From NCBI GenBank assembly GCA_910583945.1, contig CAJTYF010000025.1, positions 1-23,001 of the forward strand: a stretch of 23,001 nucleotides of DNA. Reading direction: 5' to 3'. Numbering within the stretch: position 1 is the stretch's first letter; every line of letters starts with the position of its first letter. This document shows, piece by piece, positions 7,263 to 13,873 of the stretch. The notes below the pieces were generated by a model. The model saw nothing but the letters and a program-made list of their open reading frames with translations. It was not told where the DNA came from and ran no database searches. The position numbers and the translations under genes are program-made. Source of the stretch: an uncultured Bacilli bacterium. Its GTDB lineage: Bacteria > Bacillota_I > Bacilli_A > RF39 > UBA660.

Positions 7263-7308
7263 GCTATACCCTATGGAAGAATACTACTATACCCCATAGA
7301 ACGATACT
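7263..7308 (+). repeat. Two 23-bp direct repeats (iteron-like)
   Basis: Tandem copies at 7263-7285 and 7286-7308 match at 18 of 23 positions, with the common core CTATACCC-x-AT-x-GAA and ATACT. A degenerate third copy may follow at 7310. They lie between the HTH gene and the SSB-like gene, a usual place for a replication or control site of the excised circle. Confidence 0.5.
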
Positions 7309-7412
7309 TCTACTAAAATATATAAGAATAATAAATAAGTATAATAGATAATATTTTAATTATATTTAAATAATTTAAAGACTTAAAAAAATTAAATGAA
7401 AGGAATTGATAA

Positions 7413-7847
7413 ATGGATGATATAAATTATAATGAAGTTTTAATATCAGGAATAATTAATGTTATTACTGATACAGATAGTAAATATATTAAATTTGGAT
7501 TAACGACTAACAAATATGCCTTAAATGAAGATAAAAAAGTCTATGTTAGTTTAAATATTTCAAGAGAATTATTTAATAGCTATCAAGATTATTTTATTAA
7601 AGGTAATAAAGTATTTGTTAAAGGTTATCTAAATTCATATATAGACCAAAATAAAAAGATACAAAGTTTCATTACAGTAACTGATATATCTAATAATTCA
7701 AATGATATTATTAAGAAAAGAAGTTCCCCACATATTAGATATGATCCAGATGGTGTAATGGTATGGAATAGCAAAAGATGTGAGTCTATTCCACCAACAA
7801 ATAAGGAACTTGCTGAAATGGAAGAATTATTAAAAGATTTTAAATAA
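7413..7847 (+). CDS. Single-stranded DNA-binding (OB-fold) protein-like
   Basis: The 144-aa protein resembles a small SSB. Residues 7-95 fit an OB-fold: VLISGIINVITDTDSKYIKF, the strand KKVYVSLNISRELF, and GNKVFVKGYLNSY followed by FITVTDI. The C-terminal part is divergent (PPTNKELAEMEELLKDFK) and ends acidic but without the usual SSB tail, D-D-I-P-F. The start follows AAAGGAATTGATAA. In IME B it may protect single-stranded DNA during transfer or replication. Similarity is at pattern level. Confidence 0.6.
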   Translation: MDDINYNEVLISGIINVITDTDSKYIKFGLTTNKYALNEDKKVYVSLNISRELFNSYQDYFIKGNKVFVKGYLNSYIDQNKKIQSFITVTDISNNSNDIIKKRSSPHIRYDPDGVMVWNSKRCESIPPTNKELAEMEELLKDFK

Positions 7848-7933
7848 ACTATTTGCAAAAATAATAGAAAGGAATTTGAGATTAGTTATGAAAAAAATAG
7901 AATTAAAAACTTAAGAAGAAAGGAGAATGCTTA

Positions 7934-8104
7934 TTGTATAAAGTCATTGAAGAAAAAGATACAAAAAATTTAAATCAAATAGAAATTGATAATATTATTG
8001 ATGAATCTATTAACCTATCAATCATTTTTGATTTATTAAATTTAAACTTAATAACTGAAAAACAGTTTTATATACTAAAAGAAAAAATTAAATGTTTTTA
8101 TTAA
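7934..8104 (+). CDS. 56-aa small protein, SHOCT-like C-terminus
   Basis: The gene starts at TTG, 9 nt after AAAGGAG, in the same ribosome-site context as the 83-aa gene. It encodes 56 residues starting MYKVIEEKD and ending NLITEKQFYILKEKIKCFY. The end follows the SHOCT-like pattern (L-x-I-T-x-x-Q/E-F-x-x-L/K-K-x-K-I) seen in many small proteins coded beside serine recombinases. It directly precedes integrase B and could act as its directionality factor or regulator, which is inference. The short length and TTG start lower confidence. Confidence 0.5.
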   Translation: MYKVIEEKDTKNLNQIEIDNIIDESINLSIIFDLLNLNLITEKQFYILKEKIKCFY

Positions 8105-8111
8105 AATATCA

Positions 8112-8140
8112 TGTAAATAAATTTTAAAATAAGATATAAT
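8112..8140 (+). promoter_or_regulatory. Candidate promoter of integrase B
   Basis: A perfect TATAAT (8135-8140) with a weak -35 TGTAAA (8112-8117) and 17-bp spacing lies 58 bp before the integrase start. The leader contains a short GAAC/GTTC hairpin. Confidence 0.5.
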
Positions 8141-8198
8141 GTTTGTAGAACGAAGCAGTAGTTCAAAATGAAATTAAAACAAGGAAAGTGAGGTATAA

Positions 8199-9929
8199 AT
8201 GGCACAAGTTGAGATTATAGCTGCTAATCTCAAAGAAAAAAATAATAATATTACTATTGCAAATAAGAAAAAAAGAGTTTGTGCTTATGGTCGAGTAAGT
8301 ACAGATGATGAAGAACAAATTACAAGTTATAATTCACAAATAAAATATTATACTGAAAAGATTAAATCTAATCCTGATTGGGAATTTGTAGGAATATATG
8401 CTGATGAGGGTATTAGTGGAACACAAGTTAAAAATAGAACTGAGTTCCAACGAATGATAGATGATGCCTTAAATGGCAAAATAGACATTATTTTAGCCAA
8501 GTCTATTTCAAGGTTTGCTAGAAATACTTTAGATACGTTAAAGTATTGTAGAGAATTACGAGATAAGAAAGTTGATGTCTATTTTGAAAAAGAAAATATT
8601 CATACAATAGATTTAGATAGTGAAATGTTTTTAACTCTTTATAGTGCTTTTGCTCAAGCTGAAAGTGAATCTACTTCTCAAAATGTTAAATTAGGTTTAA
8701 AAGCTATGATGAAACGAGGAGAATATGTTGGAAGTCCTGATTGTTATGGTTATGATTGGAATAAAGAAACAAAACAATTAGATATTAACGAAGAACAAGC
8801 AGAAGTTGTTAGAATGATTTTTAATTGGTATATAGATGGTTTAGGTAGTAGAAGAATTATAAGAAAATTAGAAGAATTAAACATTCCTACTTATAAAGGT
8901 AACAAAAGATGGTCTGAAAGTTCTATTATGGGTATTATTCATCAAGAAAAATATGTTGGAGATTTAATTCAAAATAAATCTTATACAGTAAGTCCTATTA
9001 CCCATAAAACTGTTATCAATCGTGGAGAAAAAGAAAAATACTATGTTAAAGATCATCATACCCCTATTATTTCACGAGAAGTATGGGATAAAGCACAAGA
9101 AATAGCCAATAAAAGAAAAGAAGTTCATACAATAAACAAACAAGGTTATTCAAGCAGATTAACTAATAAATATGCCTTTAGTGGCAAAATTAAATGTGCT
9201 TTTTGTGGAACAAATTTTACGAGGAGAAAAAGTTCAAAATCTAAGACTCATCCTAACTATAATGTTTATTGGACTTGTTATAGAAAAAGAATGTTTGCAG
9301 AAGATTGTCTTGATTCAGTAGGTATTAGTGAAACAAAATTAGAAGAAACCTTTGTTATGATTTATAACAATATCATTAAAAACAAGCACAAGACAAAAGA
9401 AGCTTTATTAAAGGCAATTAAAGATGTTGTAAATGATGATGATTATCAAGATAAATTAAATAGTTTACTTACTGAAAAAGAAACGATTGAAAAAAGATTA
9501 TCAAAAATTATTGATATGGAACTTGATGATGATATTGATAGAAAGGCATTATTTATTCAAAAAGAAAAAGAACTTTTAGAAGAACTTAATACAGTTAAAA
9601 CTAAAATTAGTCATTATGAAATGTTATTAGCTGAAAATAAAGGGTTATCTAAACAGTTAAAAGAAATTGATAAATATTTTGATAATTTTAAAGAATTAAA
9701 AAAATTCAATCGTGAAGCTTTTCAAAATATGATTGAATGTATCATTGTAGGAGATTATGATGAAGATGGTAATAAACTACCTAGAGTAGCTAGATTTGTT
9801 CTAAAAACAGGCAAAGAATATAAATTTGAGTTATCTAATAATCCAAGAAATAGCAATAGTGATAACACCAAAAATGAGTTGGTGCCATTTGATACAGGGA
9901 AGCTGTCCTTTTTTAATAGCTCCTGCTAG
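8199..9929 (+). CDS. Integrase B: large serine recombinase of IME B
   Basis: This is the 576-aa site-specific recombinase that integrates and excises IME B. The catalytic domain (about residues 26-165) has AYGRVSTDDEEQ with catalytic Ser34 and SRFARNTLD. The recombinase domain follows (about 190-290: GDLIQNKSY, HTPIISREVWDKAQ), then a zinc ribbon (KIKCAFCG and WTCYRKRMFAEDC) and a long coiled coil (about 410-500). The start ATG follows GGAAAGTGAGG. Its 3' end crosses the attR core at 9904-9907: residues 1-570 are element-encoded and the last six (FFNSSC) come from the target gene. In the excised circle the frame continues through attP into 1607-1754 and ends 48 residues later (618 aa). Related LSRs normally keep their coding region inside the element. 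Confidence 0.92.
   Translation: MAQVEIIAANLKEKNNNITIANKKKRVCAYGRVSTDDEEQITSYNSQIKYYTEKIKSNPDWEFVGIYADEGISGTQVKNRTEFQRMIDDALNGKIDIILAKSISRFARNTLDTLKYCRELRDKKVDVYFEKENIHTIDLDSEMFLTLYSAFAQAESESTSQNVKLGLKAMMKRGEYVGSPDCYGYDWNKETKQLDINEEQAEVVRMIFNWYIDGLGSRRIIRKLEELNIPTYKGNKRWSESSIMGIIHQEKYVGDLIQNKSYTVSPITHKTVINRGEKEKYYVKDHHTPIISREVWDKAQEIANKRKEVHTINKQGYSSRLTNKYAFSGKIKCAFCGTNFTRRKSSKSKTHPNYNVYWTCYRKRMFAEDCLDSVGISETKLEETFVMIYNNIIKNKHKTKEALLKAIKDVVNDDDYQDKLNSLLTEKETIEKRLSKIIDMELDDDIDRKALFIQKEKELLEELNTVKTKISHYEMLLAENKGLSKQLKEIDKYFDNFKELKKFNREAFQNMIECIIVGDYDEDGNKLPRVARFVLKTGKEYKFELSNNPRNSNSDNTKNELVPFDTGKLSFFNSSC
9877..9919. other. attR of IME B
   Basis: The right junction has core TGTC at 9904-9907, the element arm AGTTGGTGC at 9877-9885 and the target arm ATAG at 9916-9919. 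It lies inside the 3' end of the integrase B reading frame. See attL for the symmetry argument. Confidence 0.75.
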
Positions 9930-10367
9930 TCCAAATTTAGTTCTTTCTGATGTCCTTTCAATTTCCAGTTGAGCAAGTATAGTAGTCATTCTCATAAAGA
10001 ATACACCTGTTGAAGTTTCAGTATTTAACTCTTCACATTTACTTTCCAAACTACAATGAGTCTCTTCTAATAATTTACAAATAGTTTCTAAATCTTGAAT
10101 CGAGCGAGTAAGTCTATCAAGTTTATAAACAACAATTTTGTTTATCTTACCATCTTTCATATCTTGAATCATTTCTTGAAATTTAGGTCGTTTCATATTT
10201 TTGGCTGAAACACCTTCTTCACGATAAACCTTATAAATCTTATAACCTTTGTACTCACATAATTTTCTAAGACTTTCTTCTTGTTCATCAAGACTAAATC
10301 CTTCACGAACTTGATCTTCTGTACTTACACGAGGGTACAATCCACAAATTACTTCTTTTTCATTCAA
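9904..10367 (-). pseudogene. Recombinase A, 5' fragment (catalytic domain)
   Basis: This encodes the N-terminal resolvase domain of the split LSR. It has LYPRVSTEDQ with catalytic Ser15, a YREEGVSAKNMKRPKFQEM segment, YKLDRLTRS and ERTSERTKFGLAGAIKKG, all matching recombinase D. The open frame runs on to 9831, but the last 25 or so residues are IME B sequence. It continues after excision into HLPYRACLGYK at 1606. The start is TTG at 10365-10367, 11 nt after AAAGGAG. A promoter (10492-10520) and a hairpin terminator (10405-10445) precede it. A free catalytic domain lacking the DNA-binding part should not be active, but could interfere by dimerizing with intact recombinases; that is speculation. 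Confidence 0.85.
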
Positions 10368-10397
10368 TACAAATTCATCTCCTTTTCTTTAATTTTC

Positions 10398-10445
10398 AAA
10401 AAAAGAGAAGTGAAGGTACTACTAAATATAATACTTTCACTTCTC
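10398..10445 (-). terminator. Attenuator-type terminator in the recombinase A leader
   Basis: GAGAAGTGAA and TTCACTTCTC form a perfect 10-bp stem (10405-10414/10436-10445), followed on the minus strand by seven T residues (10398-10404). It lies between the promoter at 10492-10520 and the TTG start, so default transcription would stop before the recombinase. Recombinase D has the same arrangement. Confidence 0.75.
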
Positions 10446-10491
10446 AAAATACATTGTAAGACTATGGGATAACTCTCTATCTACTATATTA

Positions 10492-10520
10492 ATTATACAA
10501 CTTTTGTCTTAAAATGTCCA
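10492..10520 (-). promoter_or_regulatory. Promoter of recombinase A
   Basis: On the minus strand TGGACA (10520-10515), 17 bp and TATAAT (10497-10492) form a near-consensus promoter. The predicted leader is about 115 nt and contains the terminator at 10398-10445. Confidence 0.7.
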
Positions 10521-10532
10521 TCCTGTGAAAGT

Positions 10533-10807
10533 CTAGTTAATAGTGTTTAAGTAATCTTCTAACTCTGATATTTGGATTTTATTTGTTAGATTCCAATATA
10601 AATATCAGTAGAGTAATTAAATACAAGAAATGTAATACCTTTAATAATTATTCTGTGTGGTTCAATGTAAGAGAGATTAGTTTTATCAATCTTTCTAATA
10701 TTACCATTAATAAATACAGGTTTAGTTTTGCAAAACTGACAGATAAACTCTAATCTTTGCTTTAAAGACTTCTCAAAGGGTATCTCTTGTGTAATAAACT
10801 TAAGCAT
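10533..10807 (-). pseudogene. Small TNL-x-x-x-EP protein of cassette A, frameshifted
   Basis: The frame opens at ATG 10807 (MLKFITQEIP), after AAGGAAGGATGGTG. It matches the intact 91-aa protein at 20000-20275: EFIC-FC, TNL-Y-EPHRIIIKGITFL and FNY are shared. It stops early at 10586 (73 aa). Downstream the homologous C-terminus (NLTNK, SELEDYLNTIN) continues in another frame to TAG at 10533-10535. The span is 275 nt, one base less than the 276 nt of the intact copy, so a single-base deletion near 10597 truncates it. It could be a true mutation or a sequence error. Function is unknown; see the cassette D copy. The longer frame beginning at 10933 runs through the leader and is not used. Confidence 0.75.
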
Positions 10808-10846
10808 AAACACCATCCTTCCTTTAGGATGATTTCTTTGTAACAA

Positions 10847-10870
10847 CAAAAAAACCAATCTTTCGATTGA
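10847..10870 (-). terminator. Terminator upstream of the cassette A small gene
   Basis: On the minus strand ATCAATC-GAAA-GATTGGT is followed by seven T residues (10847-10853). The equivalent position in cassette D, after tRNA-Thr, also holds a terminator (19939-19968). Confidence 0.65.
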
Positions 10871-10890
10871 TTTTCTATATATCAATGTCC

Positions 10891-10924
10891 GAAAAGTTCG
10901 AACAGATTCGTCAATGGAGCGAAT
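10891..10924 (-). other. Cassette A boundary: tRNA-3'-end-like sequence and conserved leader block
   Basis: On the minus strand GATTCGCTCCA (10924-10914) resembles a tRNA acceptor end with CCA. It shares CGCTCCATT with the end of tRNA-Gly at 16500. It is followed by GAATCTGTTCGAACTTTT (10908-10891), which matches 17 of 18 bases of a block just after tRNA-Thr (19897-19914). This suggests cassette A once sat downstream of a tRNA gene, now degraded or replaced. Confidence 0.35.
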
Positions 10925-11022
10925 CACATACAATTTACGAACTCTGTTCTCTTTCTATAAATATTATAAATGAATTGTTATTAAATTTCAATGGGAGTAT
11001 AGCAAATTTTTGCCATATATAG

Positions 11023-11028
11023 TATAAT
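11023..11028 (+). promoter_or_regulatory. -10 element of the nuclease operon
   Basis: A perfect TATAAT lies 47 bp before the nuclease start. No good -35 is present at 16-18 bp, so the promoter may be weak or activator-dependent. Confidence 0.4.
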
Positions 11029-11075
11029 TTAGACATAAGAAATCTTATGATTAAATTAAAGATTGGAGGAAACTA

Positions 11076-12101
11076 ATGGGCAATGAATTAGTTAAAAATG
11101 ATAATGAAATCAATAATATATTTGATAATATTAAAGAACTAGTAATTAGTAGTAGAAATAAAGTTTATAGTGCGGTAAATACTGAAATGCTTAATTTATA
11201 TTGGAATATTGGAAAAGTAATTATGGAAATTCAACAGGGAGATGAAAGAGCAAGTTATGGTGATGCGGTTTTAGAGAAACTATCACAAAGACTAACTAAT
11301 GAATTTGGCAAAGGCTTTTCTAAAAGAAATTTAGAGAGAATGAGAAAGTTTTATATCTATTTTCCAATTGCGACAACAGTGTCGTCGCAATTAAGCTGGT
11401 CGCATTATTTAGAAATATTAAAAATAGAAGAAGAACCTAAAAGGAATTTTTATATTAAAGAAACTATTAACTCTAAATGGAGTGTTAGAGAACTTCAAAG
11501 ACAAAGAGATTCATTGCTATATGAAAGATTAACTTTATCTGCTGATAAAGACAAAATATTAGAATTATCTGAAAAAGGACAAATTTTAAGGACAAGTAAG
11601 GATTTAGTAAAAGATCCATTTGTTTTGGAGTTTTTAGATATAAAAGAAAATACAAATTATCTAGAATCTGATTTAGAAAAAAATATTATAGAACATTTAA
11701 AAGAGTTTTTATTGGAACTTGGGAAAGGTTTTAGTTATGTTGGGAATCAAGTAAGATTAACTTTGGAGGAAGAACATTTCTATCCTGATTTAGTTTTCTA
11801 TAACAGACTTTTAAAGTGTTTTGTCATAATAGATTTAAAAATAGGAAAAGTGACACACCAAGATATAGGTCAAATGCAAATGTATGTTAATTATTATGAT
11901 AGAGAAATAAAGCAAGATGATGAAAATAGAACTGTAGGAATATTATTATCAACAAATAAAAATGAAACTATCGTAAAATATACCCTACCAGAGGATAATA
12001 AAACGATATTTTCATCAGAATATAAATTACATATGCCAACGGAACGAGAATTAATAGAAGCAGTAGAAGAAGAAAAGAAAAATTTTGAGTTAAATGAATA
12101 A
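11076..12101 (+). CDS. DUF1016/YhcG-type PD-(D/E)XK nuclease
   Basis: The 341-aa protein has both DUF1016 halves. The N-terminal helical domain (about residues 15-165) contains the hallmark NLYWNIGKVI, GKGFSKRNLERMRKFY and LSWSHYLEIL, then FYIKETINSKWSVRELQRQ. The C-terminal PD-(D/E)XK nuclease domain (about 180-330) has the catalytic YPDLVFYNRLLKCFVIIDLK, giving D and D-x-K residues. It is full length for the family and starts after ATTGGAGGAAACTA. The family is widespread on mobile DNA, sometimes near restriction systems; its cellular role is not settled. Here it heads a three-gene operon. A 9-bp perfect inverted repeat (11366-11374/11384-11392) lies inside the gene in unusually GC-rich codons. 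Confidence 0.9.
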   Translation: MGNELVKNDNEINNIFDNIKELVISSRNKVYSAVNTEMLNLYWNIGKVIMEIQQGDERASYGDAVLEKLSQRLTNEFGKGFSKRNLERMRKFYIYFPIATTVSSQLSWSHYLEILKIEEEPKRNFYIKETINSKWSVRELQRQRDSLLYERLTLSADKDKILELSEKGQILRTSKDLVKDPFVLEFLDIKENTNYLESDLEKNIIEHLKEFLLELGKGFSYVGNQVRLTLEEEHFYPDLVFYNRLLKCFVIIDLKIGKVTHQDIGQMQMYVNYYDREIKQDDENRTVGILLSTNKNETIVKYTLPEDNKTIFSSEYKLHMPTERELIEAVEEEKKNFELNE

Positions 12102-12154
12102 ATCTAATTATGGCGAAATTGCCATATTTAAATTTAAAAATAGGAGGAAATAAA

Positions 12155-12697
12155 ATGAGTGAAAATTATATAATAATTCATGGGAGTTTTGGCTCAAAAG
12201 ATGGTAATTGGTTTCCTTGGTTAAAGAAAGAATTAGAGCAAAAAGAAAAGCAGGTCGTAGTTCCACAAATGCCAATTGGTGTTGGCAATCAAAATTTTGA
12301 AAACTGGTCTAATGTTTTAAATGAATTAACTATAAATGAAAATACTATTATAATTGCACATAGTATTGCACCAATATTCGTATGCAAATATTTAATAACA
12401 AATAAGATTAAAGTTAAAAAATTAATATTTGTATGTGGATTTAATAATTATTTAGGGATTGATTCAGATTTTGATACTGTTAATGAACCTATGTTTATTG
12501 ACAACTTTACTGATGTTAAAAAATATTGTTCTGATATAATATGCTATTATTCAGATAATGATCCATACGTTAAATATGATATCGAAAAAGAATTTGCTGA
12601 TAAACTAACAAATAAACAATATGTTATCAAAAATGGCGGTCACATAAATGCAGAAACAGGTTATACTAAATTTGAAGAAATACTAAAGGAGATATAA
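12155..12697 (+). CDS. Alpha/beta serine hydrolase, RBBP9/YdeN-like
   Basis: The 180-aa cytoplasmic hydrolase is of the RBBP9/YdeN fold. Features in order: YIIIHGSFGSKDGNWFPWL near the N-terminus, the nucleophile elbow IIAHSIAPIFVCKYL (A-H-S-I-A rather than G-x-S-x-G), an acid residue in YYSDNDPYV and the catalytic His in NGGHIN. I chose ATG 12155 because ATAGGAGG precedes it. The substrate is unknown. It follows the nuclease gene by 53 bp and precedes the methyltransferase by 4 bp. The elbow lacks the first Gly, which is common in this family. Confidence 0.8.
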   Translation: MSENYIIIHGSFGSKDGNWFPWLKKELEQKEKQVVVPQMPIGVGNQNFENWSNVLNELTINENTIIIAHSIAPIFVCKYLITNKIKVKKLIFVCGFNNYLGIDSDFDTVNEPMFIDNFTDVKKYCSDIICYYSDNDPYVKYDIEKEFADKLTNKQYVIKNGGHINAETGYTKFEEILKEI

Positions 12698-12701
12698 TTT
12701 A

Positions 12702-13373
12702 ATGGAAACAAATATAACTTCTTTTGATAAAAGAAATGGTGTAAAAAAGAATTATGATTTGATAGCAAAACAATATAGTAAAGATTTTGGAACTTTTATT
12801 GAAGACTTAGATGTTTACGAAGAATTTGAAAAATATCTACCACCAAATGCTAGAATTTTAGATTTGGGTGCTGGCTCTGGAAGAACATATTCTTACTTTA
12901 ATAAAAGAAATTATGAATACATAGGCTTGGATTTCTCTAAAGAAATGAAAGATTGTGCATTTGCAATACATGGTGAATTTCCATATATTTTAGATGATAT
13001 GACTAATTTAAAAAAATATTTTAATACTAATTCGGTAGATGGTATATTTGCAGTTTATTCTTTATTTCATTTACCAAAAGATGATTTAAAAAAATTATTA
13101 TCCGATATTTATGATATTTTAAAGGTTAATGGGATCTTTCTTTTTACATATCAAATTGGACCAGGCGAAGAAATGGCAGATGAACCATATTTAAAAAATA
13201 AAGGGGTTAAAGTTTTATATATGAATTATCAAACAAATGAAGAAATGAAAAATCTTTTAACTCCATATTCATATAAAAAACTTTATAGAAAAGAAAAGAT
13301 TGAAACATCTGATTCGGCTATTAATAGTAACTCTGTCACTACTGCCTTTGTGTTATTGAAAAAAATTAAATAG
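12702..13373 (+). CDS. Class I SAM-dependent methyltransferase
   Basis: The 223-aa protein has a Rossmann methyltransferase core: motif I ARILDLGAGSGRTYSYF (about residues 48-64), an acidic residue ending the second strand in YIGLDFSKEM, SVDGIFAVYSLFHLPKDD as motif post-II/III and LKVNGIFLFTYQ. It resembles small-molecule methyltransferases of the Methyltransf_11/25 type; there is no DNA target-recognition domain and no NPPY motif, so a restriction-modification role with the upstream nuclease is not supported. It overlaps no gene but is separated by only 4 bp from the hydrolase, so the two are co-expressed. Substrate unknown. Confidence 0.85.
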   Translation: METNITSFDKRNGVKKNYDLIAKQYSKDFGTFIEDLDVYEEFEKYLPPNARILDLGAGSGRTYSYFNKRNYEYIGLDFSKEMKDCAFAIHGEFPYILDDMTNLKKYFNTNSVDGIFAVYSLFHLPKDDLKKLLSDIYDILKVNGIFLFTYQIGPGEEMADEPYLKNKGVKVLYMNYQTNEEMKNLLTPYSYKKLYRKEKIETSDSAINSNSVTTAFVLLKKIK

Positions 13374-13384
13374 TCTTTTAAAGG

Positions 13385-13436
13385 GGATGGGAACTTCCCA
13401 TAATAGAAAACGTGCGGGAGTAGGTTTTCAGTGCTG
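13385..13436 (+). rRNA. Possible 3' remnant of a 5S rRNA gene
   Basis: The stretch reads GATGGGAACTTCCC...GTGCGGGAGTAGG...CAGTGCTGGCT. The order GATGG, a hairpin (TTCCC/GGGA), GGAGTAGG and a terminal TGCTGGCT resembles the 3' half of bacterial 5S rRNA (helix IV, loop E and the 3' strand of helix I). The 5' half is missing: the methyltransferase stop is only 11 bp upstream. A 15-bp perfect palindrome (13387-13401) is an alternative explanation for the start. If real, it marks an insertion or deletion boundary in an rRNA locus. Low certainty. Confidence 0.3.
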
Positions 13437-13488
13437 GCTAGGACATAACAATGCATTTGTTTTCACACATTTTTAAGGTTAATTTTAA

Positions 13489-13516
13489 AGGACTGCTTGT
13501 TTTGCAGTCCTATTTT
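13489..13516. terminator. Bidirectional terminator between convergent operons
   Basis: AGGACTGC (13489-13496) and GCAGTCCT (13504-13511) form a perfect 8-bp stem with a T-rich loop and ATTTT on the right. It separates the rightward nuclease operon from the leftward module C. Confidence 0.75.
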
Positions 13517-13869
13517 CATACATAAATTAGTTCTTTTGAGATAATTTCTTCAGCCATAATTTTATAATTATTCATTAGTCTCACCCATTGAAGTTGGTTA
13601 TCCATTTTGCTTTTTTCGGATAGTAACTCATCAGAATTTTTGTATTGTTCCATTAAAATATTTAATCTATTTTCTACTTCAATACTAACTGAAACAAGAT
13701 GATTTGTTAATTCATTTTTCATTAAAAGTGTTGTATAAAATGGCTTATTATTTTCTTTCAGATAGTGTAATCTTAAATAGCCATACTTGTTAATTTTATC
13801 ATTATTTTGTTTTTCTATTGTTAAATTTGGTAATAAATAATCGCCAACTTTTGCATAATTTAATTCCAT
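13516..13869 (-). CDS. tnpV: TnpV-like transposon-encoded protein
   Basis: The 117-aa protein matches the TnpV pattern: YAKVGDYLLPNLTIEKQ, then YGYLRLHYLKENNKPFYTTLLMKNELTNHL and a helical C-terminus with LMEQYKN. TnpV was named from the clostridial transposon Tn4451, where it accompanies the serine recombinase TnpX; its role is unknown. The start ATG follows GGAGAG. It is the last gene of module C, 4 bp after the 80-aa gene, and its stop abuts the bidirectional terminator. Confidence 0.8.
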   Translation of the reverse strand: MELNYAKVGDYLLPNLTIEKQNNDKINKYGYLRLHYLKENNKPFYTTLLMKNELTNHLVSVSIEVENRLNILMEQYKNSDELLSEKSKMDNQLQWVRLMNNYKIMAEEIISKELIYV

Positions 13870-13873
13870 TTTT

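Larger units (their letters stand above)
1603..9907. mobile_element. IME B: serine-integrase integrative mobilizable element inserted in an LSR gene
   Basis: The element is about 8.3 kb and is bounded by a TGTC direct repeat (1603-1606, 9904-9907). It carries a MobV relaxase, cargo, an XRE regulator, HTH and SSB-like proteins and its own LSR next to the right end. No coupling protein or type IV secretion genes are present, so it would need a helper conjugative element, which defines an IME. Its deletion restores the interrupted recombinase A gene exactly in frame. The gene set recalls Tn4451-like elements (LSR plus Mob), but the arrangement and cargo differ. Confidence 0.85.

Noticed and set aside
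10586..10933. 115-aa protein starting at 10933
   Set aside because: Its first 42 codons run through the leader, the conserved block and the terminator; homology to cassette D begins near MLKFITQ at 10807.
11076..13373. Restriction-modification system
   Set aside because: The methyltransferase lacks a DNA-methylase catalytic motif and target-recognition domain, and there is no specificity subunit.
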